A stretch of 64,000 bases of DNA. It comes from Streptomyces sp. NBC_00414. Its GTDB lineage: Bacteria > Actinomycetota > Actinomycetes > Streptomycetales > Streptomycetaceae. The position numbers and the translations under genes are program-made. The notes below the pieces were generated by a model that saw only the letters and a program-made list of their open reading frames with translations, had not been told where the DNA came from and ran no database searches. The stretch spans positions 1-64,000 of the forward strand of contig NZ_CP107935.1 in assembly GCF_036038375.1 (NCBI RefSeq). The letters are read 5' to 3'. Numbering within the stretch: position 1 is the stretch's first letter; each line of letters starts with the position of its first letter. Positions 43,206 to 51,808 of this stretch are shown here, piece by piece.

Positions 43206-43991
43206 TCAGTCGGCTGCGGGGATGGTGACGGGGAACTTGTAGGTCCACGTCCAGGGCTTGCGCAGGACGTCGGGCTTGACGACGAAGAGCTCGAAGGTCT
43301 TCTCGATGCGCACGAAGTGGCCGGTGACGGTGACGGCGAGATTGACCGTCGAGGGGCCCAGGATCTTGTCGGTGGCGAAGATGCCGGTGCTCATCAGCGG
43401 CATGTTCGCCAGGGACAGGTCCGGTACGTGGAACAGCGGACAGCCCTCGACCTGCCCCTTGGCGCTCATGTCGATCAGGTCCGTGGGTGTCTCGTAGGCG
43501 GCGCCTTCGGAGGCGGCCATGCGGTAGCTCTGGTTCATCCTCTTGCCGTCGGAGAGGTTGACGGCCTTCCAGTCCTCCAGGCTGCGGCTGAAGGAGGTAC
43601 CGATCACCAGACCGGTGCTGACCCCGGTGGTGGGGACAGGACCGAAGGTGCCGGCGCTGACGTCGAGCTGGAACTGGGAGCTGGAGGTCACCGACGAGAC
43701 ACCCGATGTGGTCTGCGGACTGTCCGTGCGCAGCGTGAACGCGGAGCTGTCCAGGGACATCGTCACGTCGACCTGGTCGCAGAAGTAGCCCCGCAGGTCG
43801 TCCTTGTCGTACTGCATCGTCCCGTCGATGCTGGCCGCGACGTTCGAGCCTTCCAGGCTCACCGACAGGAAGGTGCGCTTCATGCTCTTGATGTTGGTGA
43901 CGACGGCCTCGCCGTTCAGCCGCAGGGCCGCGACCTGCGACTCGTAGCCCTTCTTGTCGTACCTGGCGAACGACGTCGTTTCCTGCGCCAT
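43206..43991 (-). CDS. beta-rich hypothetical protein
   Basis: 261 residues, no signal peptide or membrane helix. It is dominated by alternating Ser/Thr/hydrophobic strands (SGVSSVTSSSQFQLDVSAGT, then STGLVIGTSFSRSLEDWKAV, later STVNLAVTVTGHFVRIEK). Long S/T-rich amphipathic strands occur in aerolysin-type pore-forming proteins, but I see no signature that settles this. AAGGGAA precedes the ATG. Together with the F-box-like gene it forms a two-gene unit behind an AT-rich promoter region. Confidence 0.5.
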   Translation of the reverse strand: MAQETTSFARYDKKGYESQVAALRLNGEAVVTNIKSMKRTFLSVSLEGSNVAASIDGTMQYDKDDLRGYFCDQVDVTMSLDSSAFTLRTDSPQTTSGVSSVTSSSQFQLDVSAGTFGPVPTTGVSTGLVIGTSFSRSLEDWKAVNLSDGKRMNQSYRMAASEGAAYETPTDLIDMSAKGQVEGCPLFHVPDLSLANMPLMSTGIFATDKILGPSTVNLAVTVTGHFVRIEKTFELFVVKPDVLRKPWTWTYKFPVTIPAAD

Positions 43992-44039
43992 GTCAGTTCC
44001 CTTTCACTCTCATGACCTGACAGCCGCCCCTGCGGCAGC

Positions 44040-44220
44040 CACTGGTCCAGGAACGTAACGAGAGCCGATAAACAAAAAATGAAAGGACCCGACAGGGAGA
44101 AAGAAGCGCAAAACCACCAATAAGATCATGTGTTGGCACACGCGATACAGGATGTATAACGAATAGGCTCTCCATTCCGTTTATCACCGGATCGCCCTTT
44201 CTCAAAAAAAGCTCAAGCAA
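44040..44220 (-). promoter_or_regulatory. AT-rich upstream region of two-gene cassette
   Basis: About 180 bases with far more A and T than the rest of the window (AAACAAAAAATGAAAGG, TATAACGAATAG, CTCAAAAAAAGC). It lies directly upstream of the gene at 43991. Such stretches in Streptomyces are usually bound by Lsr2-type silencers and contain the promoter of acquired genes. No coding sequence is visible. Confidence 0.55.
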
Positions 44221-44254
44221 TAGGTTCCGACCCTTCGGGCGCCATCACATTCCG

Positions 44255-44410
44255 GCCGGCCCTTACCCACATGAAGGGCAGCGGCGCCTTCCCAGCGCGC
44301 TGAGTGGGCGACGAGCTGGTACTCCAGGGCCAAGGCATCGAGGTGCAGATCACCGCGAAGCGGGCCGGGCGGAACAAGCTGATCCCCGCGCGCAGCGGGC
44401 AGAGGCAGTA
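44255..44410 (+). pseudogene. helicase-associated domain remnant
   Basis: Reads ALTHMKGSGAFPAR, stop, then VGDELVLQGQGIEVQITAKR, AGRNKLIPA: a degenerate copy of the helicase-associated repeat seen at 21960-22160 (AHVKAGGTLPAG ... VQGENLGTWITAQRAGW). It immediately precedes repeat R2 copy 2, as the remnant at 14660-14756 precedes copy 1. Confidence 0.55.
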
Positions 44411-44650
44411 GCCGGCGAGTTTGCGCGGCGGTCCTCCCCCGGCTCCTGACCCTCCGGAGGGGAGAGGGAGGGTCAGGAGCGGGGTCCGGGGCCCTGAACC
44501 GGCCCCCGTCCTGCAAGGGGCCGTCCCTGTCCGTGTCTTCCGGTACCGGCCCCAGGCCGGATGCGGGCGCAGGCGCCATCTACGCCTGCCGCAGGACCAT
44601 CTCGTACGCCGACGGGCAGAACCACTCCGGAGCCCCCGCACAGGCACCAG
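44402..44650. repeat. subtelomeric repeat family R2, copy 2
   Basis: Same hairpin-centred sequence as 14828-15070, same orientation: GGCTCCTGACCCTC pairs with GAGGGTCAGGAGC, then CCGTCCCTGTCCGTGTCTTC and ATCTACGCCTGCCGCAGG. Confidence 0.7.
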
Positions 44651-44766
44651 CCGGAACGATCTCGAAAACCAGGCCCTGAAGCCTTCCCGTCGCCAGCGCT
44701 GCCGGCTTCACTTCGCAGTCTCTTCGCGATACGACCGGCGAGCACGGATCCGTCCACATCCAGGAC

Positions 44767-44872
44767 CCGGGGCTGGACACGCAGCTGCGCACACGCAGCC
44801 GACGCCCGGACCGGGCCCGAACGGATGCCCTCTCAGGCTCGCCGACAGCACCCGCAGGAAGCGGCCCGTTCA
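44767..44872. repeat. remnant of 78-residue-protein gene, third copy
   Basis: About 105 bases match the 3' half of the gene at 39398-39634 and of the chimeric gene at 22175-22849 (GCTGCGCACACGCAGCCGAC here, GAACGGATGCC shared). From 44873 to 45198 a minus-strand frame is open but has no motif or ribosome site, and I do not call a gene. Confidence 0.5.
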
Positions 44873-45198
44873 TAGTAGGACGGGGCGTGGCCGGCGGGCC
44901 CGGGCGAGGAATACAGCGAGATCGCCGACCGCTTCGGGCGCCGGCGCGGACTGTTCTCCTACCGCCTGGAGTTCATTGGCTCGGGCGGCGATTCGGGTGG
45001 CTTCGCGCAGCTCCGCTTGCCGGACGGCCGAGGCCGCGGCGTCCGTAGCCCGACCTGACGATGCCGTCGGTGCCTGGGGCGTAGACAGTGCCCGGCGGCG
45101 TAGCGACGAGCAGCTGGGACAAGGCGGTCGCCTTTCCACAATGGACGACCGCAGTTGCCACATCATGGTCTGGGCGAACATGCTCGCCTTGACTGTGG

Positions 45199-46177
45199 TC
45201 AGTCCTGGTCCGTGCCTCCTTGGCGTAGGGCCCGCAGGGTCGTGCCCCGGCGGCGGCGGACCAGATTCCGCAGAGTGCTGGTGTTGCGGTAACCGACACG
45301 GTCAGCGATGGCGTCAGGGCTCAGGGATGTGGTGCGCAGCAGGAATGTCGCCTCGTCGAGGCGGATTTCCTGGAGGAAGTCCAGAGGTGACATGCCGATC
45401 ACCGACTGGGTGGTGCGCTGCAGTGTCCGTTCACTTATGCCTAGAGTCTGGGCAGCTGTCCTGAGTGAAGGTGGGTCGGACATGTGATTGCGTGCCCAGC
45501 GCTCGAACGCGGCTACCACAGGATCTGCTTGGGCCAGCAGGGTCGGAGCGGCGAAAGCGGCTTGCGAGGGACGGTCCCCGATCAGGAGATGTCGGGCAAC
45601 TGTATCGGCCAGGGTGGGGCTGTGGCGGTGCACTACGGACAACGCAAGGTCGATGTGCGCAAAGGCCGCGCCGGCTGTGGTGACGGAGCCGTCGTGGACC
45701 AGGGTTCGCGAGTCGTCCAGGTGCACCTTCGGATAGCGGGTGCGGAAGGCCGACCCCGCCCACCAACTGGTGGTGGCACGCCTCCCGTCAAGAACTCCGG
45801 ACTCCGCCAAGAAGAAGCTGCCCGTACACGCAGCTGCGAGTTCAGCCCCGGTCGCGTGTGCCTCGCGTGCGAGCGCCGGAACCCACGCGTTGGCGTCTGA
45901 TCGCACACTCGCGGTGATCCGGTCGACGCTTTCGAGCCCGACCGCAGGCAGCAGCAACAGATCTGGGCTGTCGGCCAGTTGAGCAACGGGCCGGGTTGTC
46001 AGGAGCAGTCCATTGCCCGTGCGGAACCTGAGAACCGACGCCCACCGTGGTTACGGTGAACGGGACAGAAGCCGGCCCATGCTCCCTCACCAGCATGTTG
46101 GCCGCTGCAAGCACATCAAGGACGGCACAGAGTCCGGAGTCGAAAATTCCGTCAACAACAGCAACAGCAATCCGCAT
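45199..46177 (-). pseudogene. GlxA-family AraC-type regulator, frameshifted
   Basis: The N-terminal frame (46177 down to about 46030) has MRIAVAVVDGIFDSGLCAVL, DVLAAANMLV, the start of a DJ-1/PfpI-like domain. The other frame resumes FRTGNGLLLTTRPVAQL, LLLPAVGLESVD, ACTGSFFLAESGVLDGRRAT with the Cys of the nucleophile elbow, then a two-helix AraC HTH (LRTAAQTLGISERTLQRTTQ and PDAIADRVGYRNTSTLRNLV). One indel near 46025 separates them. It is otherwise full length and faces the monooxygenase at 46340, its probable target. Confidence 0.75.
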
Positions 46178-46339
46178 GACGGAAACAGTACTCAAGGAGT
46201 CGCTTCCGCCACTTCAAGACGTGTCACGCTCCCCATACCTTCATCAGCAAGCGGTGCGGAACGACCATCTATCCCTGATCCGCCCACCCTGAACCAAACC
46301 CTCCGGACGAGACGTCCGGGCAGAACGAAGGACAACGAC

Positions 46340-46648
46340 ATGACGCTCAAACTGGGTGTGCTGGCACTGCTGAAGGCCAAGCCGGGCAGCGAGAACGAGC
46401 TCGCGGCATTCCTGGAAGGCGGGAGCAAGATCGTGGCCGACGAACCCGCTACCCGCACCTGGTACGCATTCCAGATCGACGACCACACCTACGGGATCTT
46501 CGACACCTTCGAAGATGAAGCCAGCCGCCAGGAACACCTCAACGGGAAGATCCCCGCCGCCCTCAGCAAGGTCGGCGACTCCCTGCTCGCCGACGCCCCC
46601 GACATCCGCCTCACCACCATCCTCGCCACGAAGAACGACTCCTACTGA
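46340..46648 (+). CDS. antibiotic-biosynthesis-monooxygenase-type protein
   Basis: 102 residues. LGVLALLKAKPGSENELAAF, then TRTWYAFQIDDHTYGIFDTF, EDEASRQEHLNGKIPAAL are the ABM-domain strands and helix. AAGGAC precedes the ATG. Divergent from the frameshifted GlxA-type regulator; probably a small cytoplasmic oxygenase or stress protein. Confidence 0.75.
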   Translation: MTLKLGVLALLKAKPGSENELAAFLEGGSKIVADEPATRTWYAFQIDDHTYGIFDTFEDEASRQEHLNGKIPAALSKVGDSLLADAPDIRLTTILATKNDSY

Positions 46649-46868
46649 AGCCTGCAGAGCGGAGCCGGCGGTGTGAGGGGGTGCTGTTACAGGCTCGGGG
46701 TGGGGGCTGTCCGACCTCTCGTAGATGACTCCGCCGGTCAGCGGGCCAGCGCCGGAGACCTCCTCGGTGGCCCGTCCCTCGTCGTGCGCGCACCTCTGTG
46801 GGTACCTAATCTTAATGCTTTGAGCTGGGATGATTGAGCTCTGGGTACCCCGGCAGTACGCTGGCCGT

Positions 46869-47120
46869 ATGGCAGCACTCAATGTGGATTTCTCCGACGC
46901 GGAACTCGAAGACCTCCGGGCTGCCGCCCGGGAGCACGGCATGACCTTGAAGGCTTTTGTGAAGGCTTCGACGACCGACGCGATCGCACGTCAGCGGAGC
47001 CTGAAGAGGGCGGCGACGGAGTTTCAGCGGGTCTTCGCGGATCCCTCGCTGGCCGAAGCTATCGAGGCGGCAGGCATCGACGACGGCCCGGTGGCGAACA
47101 CGACGGGCAGGGCTGCCTGA
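46869..47120 (+). CDS. antitoxin of Fic-type toxin-antitoxin pair
   Basis: 83 residues. The N-terminal strand and helices (MAALNVDFSDAELEDLRAAA, REHGMTLKAFVKASTTDAIA) are ribbon-helix-helix-like, as in antitoxins that bind their own promoter; the C-terminal half probably covers the toxin. The ATG has no ribosome site but TACGCT (a -10-like box, 46857-46862) lies seven bases upstream and TTGAGC (46834-46839) 17 bases before that, so the gene looks leaderless. The toxin gene starts four bases after its stop. Confidence 0.7.
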   Translation: MAALNVDFSDAELEDLRAAAREHGMTLKAFVKASTTDAIARQRSLKRAATEFQRVFADPSLAEAIEAAGIDDGPVANTTGRAA

Positions 47121-47124
47121 AGCC

Positions 47125-47502
47125 ATGGCGCCTTCCTTGCACATCGACGTGCGCTGGCTCCTGGAGCAGCATGAGACAGCTCTTCCCGACCAGCCCCACA
47201 TCAGCGACTTCTCCGCCATGGTCGCGGCCGTGGCGCGCCATCGTGCCGATCAGCCCCGCCTCGGCGTCGACCCGGACGCGTCCTGGCGTGCTGCCGCGCT
47301 GCTGCACACCCTGCTGCTGCTCAAGCCCCTGCCCTCGCTCAATGTCCGGTTCGCGTGTGCCGTCACCATCGCCTACATGCACGCCAGCGACGAGGGCCTC
47401 GACGTCCCCTACGGCGAGCTGGTCGAACTCTGCAAAGATCTCCTGGCGGGCAAGGACAACGTGTTCGGTGCCGCCGACCGGATCCGTTCCTGGCGCCTCT
47501 GA
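47125..47502 (+). CDS. Fic/Doc-type toxin with degenerate active site
   Basis: 125 residues matching the Streptomyces group called Fic-family toxin component: RWLLEQHETALPDQPHISDF, WRAAALLHTLLLLKPLPSLN, then FACAVTIAYMHASDEGLDVP and AADRIRSWRL. Where Fic proteins have HPFx(D/E)GNxR, this has KPLPSLNVRF: the His is replaced and only the N-x-R end remains. The activity may therefore not be AMP or phosphate transfer. Translationally coupled to the antitoxin at 46869. Confidence 0.75.
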   Translation: MAPSLHIDVRWLLEQHETALPDQPHISDFSAMVAAVARHRADQPRLGVDPDASWRAAALLHTLLLLKPLPSLNVRFACAVTIAYMHASDEGLDVPYGELVELCKDLLAGKDNVFGAADRIRSWRL

Positions 47503-47740
47503 CCGTCCCAGCTCAGAGCTGCAGCAGCGCATCCTGCGCGCAGATCCGGCATTGTTCAAATCCGAGATGTTCCGGGACACTGAAGCCGCTGCGGCTACGG
47601 GTATTCGACCGGCGCAACTTCCGCCAGGCATTCCGGACTTCACGGGACGTGCGGCTGTGGCTGTGGCTGTGGCTGCGGAGCTGGTCGGCGTACTCAGCGC
47701 CGCCACGAACGGGAACATGCCGCTCGTCGCCGTCCCCGGG

Positions 47741-47893
47741 GCCCTTCGACGCTGAGGCGTACAAGCAGCGCAATGCCGTCGAACGGTGCATCAACCGACT
47801 CAAGCAGTGGCGCGGCCTGGCCATGCGAACGGACAAGCTCGCCATCGCCTGCCAGGGCGCACTCCACCTCGCCGCCATCCTTATTTTGGACAG
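47741..47893 (+). pseudogene. IS5-family transposase C-terminal fragment
   Basis: FDAEAYKQRNAVERCINRLK, then QWRGLAMRTDKLAIACQGAL, HLAAILI. Same part of the same kind of transposase as the fragment at 16330-16533, again without the 5' part. From 47503 to 47740 nothing is supported apart from a short GTGGCT run. Confidence 0.7.
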
Positions 47894-47934
47894 CCGCATG
47901 ACTGCTGAAGCACCTTGCCCGCGAAGATGGCCAC

Positions 47935-48171
47935 ATGGACGACCTTGTGGAGTTCCTCATCGCACGCATCAGTGACGGCAACCACGCCTACGCCTACGTG
48001 GCTGGCACCCTGGGCGGCGAAGCCCTTCTCGACAGGCACCTCCCCATGCTCGACCTGATCGAGTAACTGGCGAACGACCACAAAGCCACGGACCCCTCGG
48101 ACTCCCGCTCGGCCGGCTTGGCATACGCGCTGCGAGTCCTTGGCCAGTCATACGCCGAACACCCCGCCTAG
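47935..48171 (+). pseudogene. DUF6221-like gene with internal stop
   Basis: From ATG 47935 the frame reads MDDLVEFLIARISDGNHAYA, then LLDRHLPMLDLIE and a TAA at 48064; the same frame goes on LANDHKATDPSDSRSAGLAY, ALRVLGQSYAEHPA to the TAG at 48169. Ending and start resemble the short DUF6221 proteins. A single base change would explain the internal stop. Confidence 0.45.
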
Positions 48172-48233
48172 CAGCAGGAATGGCGCCCGTGGCCTTTCAA
48201 GGCGACAGGCCCTAGGGCTGGCCTAGGGCACTC

Positions 48234-48413
48234 CTAACCCAGCCTTTCGGAGTCAACACCAGCACCCTCACCAGGGTCGTTCACCAAGTCCAGCCTCTCC
48301 TGGCTGAGCACGGCTGCACGATTCCACCCTCGACAGCCAGGTTCCGCACACCCGCTGACGTCACCGCGTTCCTCGCCAACAGCAACCCCACAAAGATCGA
48401 TCCAGCATGTTGA
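48234..48413 (+). pseudogene. IS5-type transposase internal/HTH fragment
   Basis: PFGVNTSTLTRVVHQVQPLL, AEHGCTIPPSTARFRTPADV, TAFLANSNPTKIDPAC then stop. This is the HTH portion of an IS5-type transposase that normally continues into the nuclease domain; here it closes early. Confidence 0.5.
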
Positions 48414-48459
48414 TTTTCTGCGGGCCCTTGTCAAAGAGGTGTGCCCGGCCGCACGGCGA

Positions 48460-50535
48460 TCAGCCGATGGGCTCGGCCACGATGAGCTGGAACCGCTCGA
48501 AGGACAGCTCCACGGTGTTGTGCTGAGCAGTGGCAGTTCCGAGTGACTTGCCGGTGAACGGGTCGGTCAGGCGGTACCGCGTGCGGCCCAGACCGCGCAG
48601 CTCGACTGTCCCGTCCCACTGGTCGGCGTAGAAGGCGTAGTGGAGGGTCCGCTTCTTGGCCACGACATGTGCCTCGGGCTTGTCGAAACCGATGTCGTAC
48701 AGCTCACCGCGGTACTCGCCGGTGGGCAGCATGTTCTTCTCGTACAGCGACACCCACTTGCGCCACAGGACCTCCTTCTCCGGGGTGAGGTCGGTCGCCT
48801 TGTCCGGGGCTCCGGTTCCGGGGAGGGTGAACTTGGTCGACAGGACCGCTCCGACCCCGTAGGAGGACGCGAAGTCGTCGCCGTTGTCGCTCAGTTCGAC
48901 GTGGTCGCCGGCGTAGCTGCTGCCCTCACCCATCAGCGCCTTCACCGACTTGCCCTTGCTGCGGACCTGGTAGGAGGACTCCGGGTCCGAGCCGGGGTAC
49001 TGGTCGACGTAGGGCAGGTTGTGGAAGGCGAAGGCGGTGCCGCAGGGACAGAGCTCGACGAGGGCGTCGGGGTTCGCCACGTGCGCGGCTTCGTGGATCG
49101 CCTTCCAGAACCGGGCCACGCCCTCGGTGGATTCCTCGGGGCGGGCGTGCCGGTGCCTCGGGTTGTAGCAGGGCGCGACGCTGTTGAGGTGCTGGCCGTC
49201 GATCTTGAGCCCCTCGTAGCCCCAGTCTCCGATGAACCTCTTCGCCTGCTCCACGAAGTAGTCCACAGTCGGCTGGTAGGCCGGGCAGAGCGTGTAGGCG
49301 TCCCACCAGGTGACGTCCTGTTTGTTGCCGTCGCGGTCCAGCAACAGCATGTCGGAGTGGTCCCGGATCAGGTTGCTGTCGGGGTCCGCCGCCAGCGGGG
49401 CCCACCACAGGCGCGGTCGCAGGCCGGCGTCCCGTATCTCCTTGGTGAAGGCCCGCATGTCCGCTTCGCCGCGCGGGAATTTCGCCGTGTCGATTTCCCA
49501 GTCACCCTCATTGGTCTGCCAGCCGTCGTCGAGCGCGGCCCAGCGCAGGCCGACCTCGCGCGCCTTCGGCAGGGCTGCGGTGATCTGCTCGGTGGCGAAG
49601 TCGCGCTCGTAGCCCCAGGCACACCAGATGGGCTCGAAGGCCGAGGCGGGGACCTCGGGGGCGCGCTGGCCGATGTCGCTCATGTAGTCGCGGTACCGCT
49701 GGAGCGGCACGAAGTGGTCGCCCGGGAGGGCGGTCAAGAACGTGGTGCTGGTGCTGAGCCGACGGCCCGGCCTCAGGGTGCGGGCGGTGTCGTCCTGGAT
49801 GGCGATGCTCGCTCCGGCGGCCGTTCTGCGGACCGGCATGCGCAGGATCGTCGCCACGGGCTCGACGTGTCCGACGGAAAGGCCCGCGCCCCGGCGCCAG
49901 ACGGTCGCCAGCGGGGTGCCGCCGCCGTAGTCGGAGGAGTCCATCCCCAGCGAGTTCTCCTGGACGTAGCCGTCCTTCACCGGCATCACCCAGTCGCGTC
50001 GGTCCGTGTGCGTGGTGCCGGAGAAGGTGTAGAAGCCGCTGGGATCTTCCAGGAGTTCGTGGGCTGCGTTGCGCCATCCGGTGACCTTGAGCGCGGTGGA
50101 GGACCTGTTGATGTAGGTCACCTTCATGACGATCATGCCGGCAAGACGCTCGAAGGAGGTCAGCTCGACCGTCTTGTGCACGCCTTCCTTGGACGTGCCC
50201 TCGATCGTCACCCGGATGCCCGCGCCGTGGCGGGTGTGCCGGGTGGCGCGGGTGCGGTGTCCGCGGTAGGCGAACGCCTCGATGGTCCTGTCGCCCACCA
50301 GCAGGGCTTCGCCGGCGTCGAAGCGGGTGAGGTCGACGCCCTTCAGCGCCACGCGGCTGCGCAGTTGGTCGTCGAACTCCAGGGTGATGGAGGTGTCGCC
50401 GACTCCGACGACGTCAGGATCCGAGTTCGGTGCGGCGGCCGCGGGTGAGGCGCCCATGGCCACGGCGGGGAAGGCGGCCAGGCCGGCACCTCCCAGCGCC
50501 ACCTTCAGTACGCTTCGCCGGTTCATGTCCGTCAT
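48460..50535 (-). CDS. secreted alpha-galactosidase / alpha-N-acetylgalactosaminidase (GH36-type)
   Basis: 691 residues from the ATG at 50535 (GAGAG upstream). A Tat-type signal peptide (NRRSVLK, then a Gly/Ala-rich core, cleavage near residue 35). A beta-sandwich domain is followed by a TIM barrel: FEPIWCAWGYERDF, WAALDDGWQTNEGDWE, RLWWAPLAADPDS, and GLKIDGQH with the probable nucleophile Asp. ELCPCGTAFAFHNLPYVDQY and a C-terminal beta domain follow. The order matches GH36/clan GH-D enzymes that remove alpha-linked galactose or GalNAc. Its neighbours handle galactosamine-type sugars, which favours alpha-N-acetylgalactosaminidase. An operator is present at 50887. Confidence 0.8.
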   Translation of the reverse strand: MTDMNRRSVLKVALGGAGLAAFPAVAMGASPAAAAPNSDPDVVGVGDTSITLEFDDQLRSRVALKGVDLTRFDAGEALLVGDRTIEAFAYRGHRTRATRHTRHGAGIRVTIEGTSKEGVHKTVELTSFERLAGMIVMKVTYINRSSTALKVTGWRNAAHELLEDPSGFYTFSGTTHTDRRDWVMPVKDGYVQENSLGMDSSDYGGGTPLATVWRRGAGLSVGHVEPVATILRMPVRRTAAGASIAIQDDTARTLRPGRRLSTSTTFLTALPGDHFVPLQRYRDYMSDIGQRAPEVPASAFEPIWCAWGYERDFATEQITAALPKAREVGLRWAALDDGWQTNEGDWEIDTAKFPRGEADMRAFTKEIRDAGLRPRLWWAPLAADPDSNLIRDHSDMLLLDRDGNKQDVTWWDAYTLCPAYQPTVDYFVEQAKRFIGDWGYEGLKIDGQHLNSVAPCYNPRHRHARPEESTEGVARFWKAIHEAAHVANPDALVELCPCGTAFAFHNLPYVDQYPGSDPESSYQVRSKGKSVKALMGEGSSYAGDHVELSDNGDDFASSYGVGAVLSTKFTLPGTGAPDKATDLTPEKEVLWRKWVSLYEKNMLPTGEYRGELYDIGFDKPEAHVVAKKRTLHYAFYADQWDGTVELRGLGRTRYRLTDPFTGKSLGTATAQHNTVELSFERFQLIVAEPIG

Positions 50536-50886
50536 GTCGAACTCTCTTTCGGTCGTGCGTGCCCGCTTGGGGCAGCCGCCTTTGGTCCGTCGTCGTGGAT
50601 CGTCGGAGTCGAGCAGCGTGCTCGCGACGAAGCGACCGCCTGCAGGGCTGGTCGATGCCTGGTCTGCTACCGGTTGTCGCAGGGGGTCGGATGAGGTTTG
50701 GGGGAAGGCATGTCGTCCGACGGCCACCCCGGTGCGAGGTCGCCTCCGGCGGCAGTGCGCGGCCGTCCTCGGTGAGCTGCGCCAACGCTGCCTCGATCAC
50801 CGGACGGTGCCCCGGGGTGCGACGAAACGGAAGGTCACCCAGGGGCGACTTCCTCATCGCTGGGCGGTCTGCATCGAGAACGTAAG

Positions 50887-50903
50887 TGGTATTCGAGTGG
50901 CAT
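50887..50903 (-). promoter_or_regulatory. GntR-type operator upstream of glycosidase gene
   Basis: On the minus strand ATGCCA and ATACCA repeat 11 bases apart. The two other sites (50952-50968 and 51809-51825) have ATACCA repeated with the same 11-base period. This copy lies about 350 bases before the glycosidase start. The rest of 50536-50886 shows no gene. Confidence 0.55.
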
Positions 50904-50951
50904 GTCAACGGGTGGGCGGCCTGGACGAAGGATTCGCGCCGTCGATCGGAT

Positions 50952-50968
50952 TGGTATCTTTCTGGTAT
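50952..50968 (-). promoter_or_regulatory. GntR auto-operator
   Basis: Minus-strand ATACCAGAAAGATACCA: two ATACCA hexamers with an 11-base period. It overlaps the ATG of the gntR gene, so binding would block its own leaderless or short-leader transcription. Confidence 0.65.
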
Positions 50969-51755
50969 GACCGATGCGAGAACGCCGATGCCCAGAGGCC
51001 TGTTCGGGGACGACGTCCTCCCCTTGTACGAGCGCACCGCCACGCAACTGCTCGACGACCTGCGCGCCGCTGCCGCCCGCCCGGGTGACCGGCTGCCCTC
51101 CGAACGGGCTCTGGTCGACCGGTACGCCGTGTCGCGCGTGACGCTGCGAGCGGCCCTCGCGCAATTGCAGTCGCGGGGCGTCGTGCGGCCGTCGTCGTCG
51201 CGCGGGTGGTTCGTCGCCGAGCTCGGTCTGCTCCCCGAGGCGACCGTGACGCCCGCCTCGACGGCCCCGCAGGTACAGGGGTTCGCCGATTACGCCCAGG
51301 CCAACGGCTTGACGACAGCCGGCAACGTGCTCTCCTCCACCGTCCGCCCGGCCACCGTGTACGAGGCCGAGCAGCTCCGGATCGCTCCGGGCGCCGACCT
51401 CTTCGACCTCCACCGGCTGCGTTTCCTGGACGGCCTGCTGGTCGTGCTTGAGCACAACCGGCTCCCCTTGGCGGCCTGCCCGGCCCTGGCCGAAACCGAC
51501 TTCACCACGGCCTCGCTGTACGCCACCCTGCGCGCCGCCGACCCGCCGCAGCTGCCCCGCGTCGCCGACTATTCGGTCGAGGCCCGCCACCCGACGCCAC
51601 GGGAGATCGAGCTGTTCGAGATCGGGGAGACCATGCCGATGCTGGTCGCGACCCAGCTGACGTCGAACCAGGATTCACGCCCGATCGAACTGACCGTCCA
51701 GGTCTACCGGGGGGACCGCTATCGGTTCCGGGCCTCCATCACCAACCAGACGTAA
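50967..51755 (+). CDS. GntR/HutC-family regulator
   Basis: 262 residues from the ATG at 50967. The winged HTH is LPLYERTATQLLDDLRAAAA, PGDRLPSERALVDRYAVSRV, TLRAALAQLQSRGVV (about 18-72). The C-terminal UTRA domain has the usual LHRLRFLDGLLVVLEHNRLP strand pair and PMLVATQLTS. UTRA regulators of this type (NagR/DasR/AgaR-like) usually sense phosphorylated amino sugars. It sits between the divergent glycosidase gene and the kbaZ-agaS operon, with matching direct-repeat operators at all three promoters. Confidence 0.85.
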   Translation: MTDARTPMPRGLFGDDVLPLYERTATQLLDDLRAAAARPGDRLPSERALVDRYAVSRVTLRAALAQLQSRGVVRPSSSRGWFVAELGLLPEATVTPASTAPQVQGFADYAQANGLTTAGNVLSSTVRPATVYEAEQLRIAPGADLFDLHRLRFLDGLLVVLEHNRLPLAACPALAETDFTTASLYATLRAADPPQLPRVADYSVEARHPTPREIELFEIGETMPMLVATQLTSNQDSRPIELTVQVYRGDRYRFRASITNQT

Positions 51756-51808
51756 ACGCCCACCAACCGGTCTTGAACGATCGCCGCGGACCGCCCGTCG
51801 GCAGCTCA

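Noticed and set aside
44870..45181. Minus-strand 103-codon frame with an Ala-rich helix
   Set aside because: No ribosome site, no family match that I know, and it sits in repeat-derived sequence; insufficient to call.
48640..50448. 602-codon plus-strand frame opposite the glycosidase gene
   Set aside because: The glycosidase frame has a signal peptide and GH36 blocks; the opposite frame is an artefact of GC-rich third positions.
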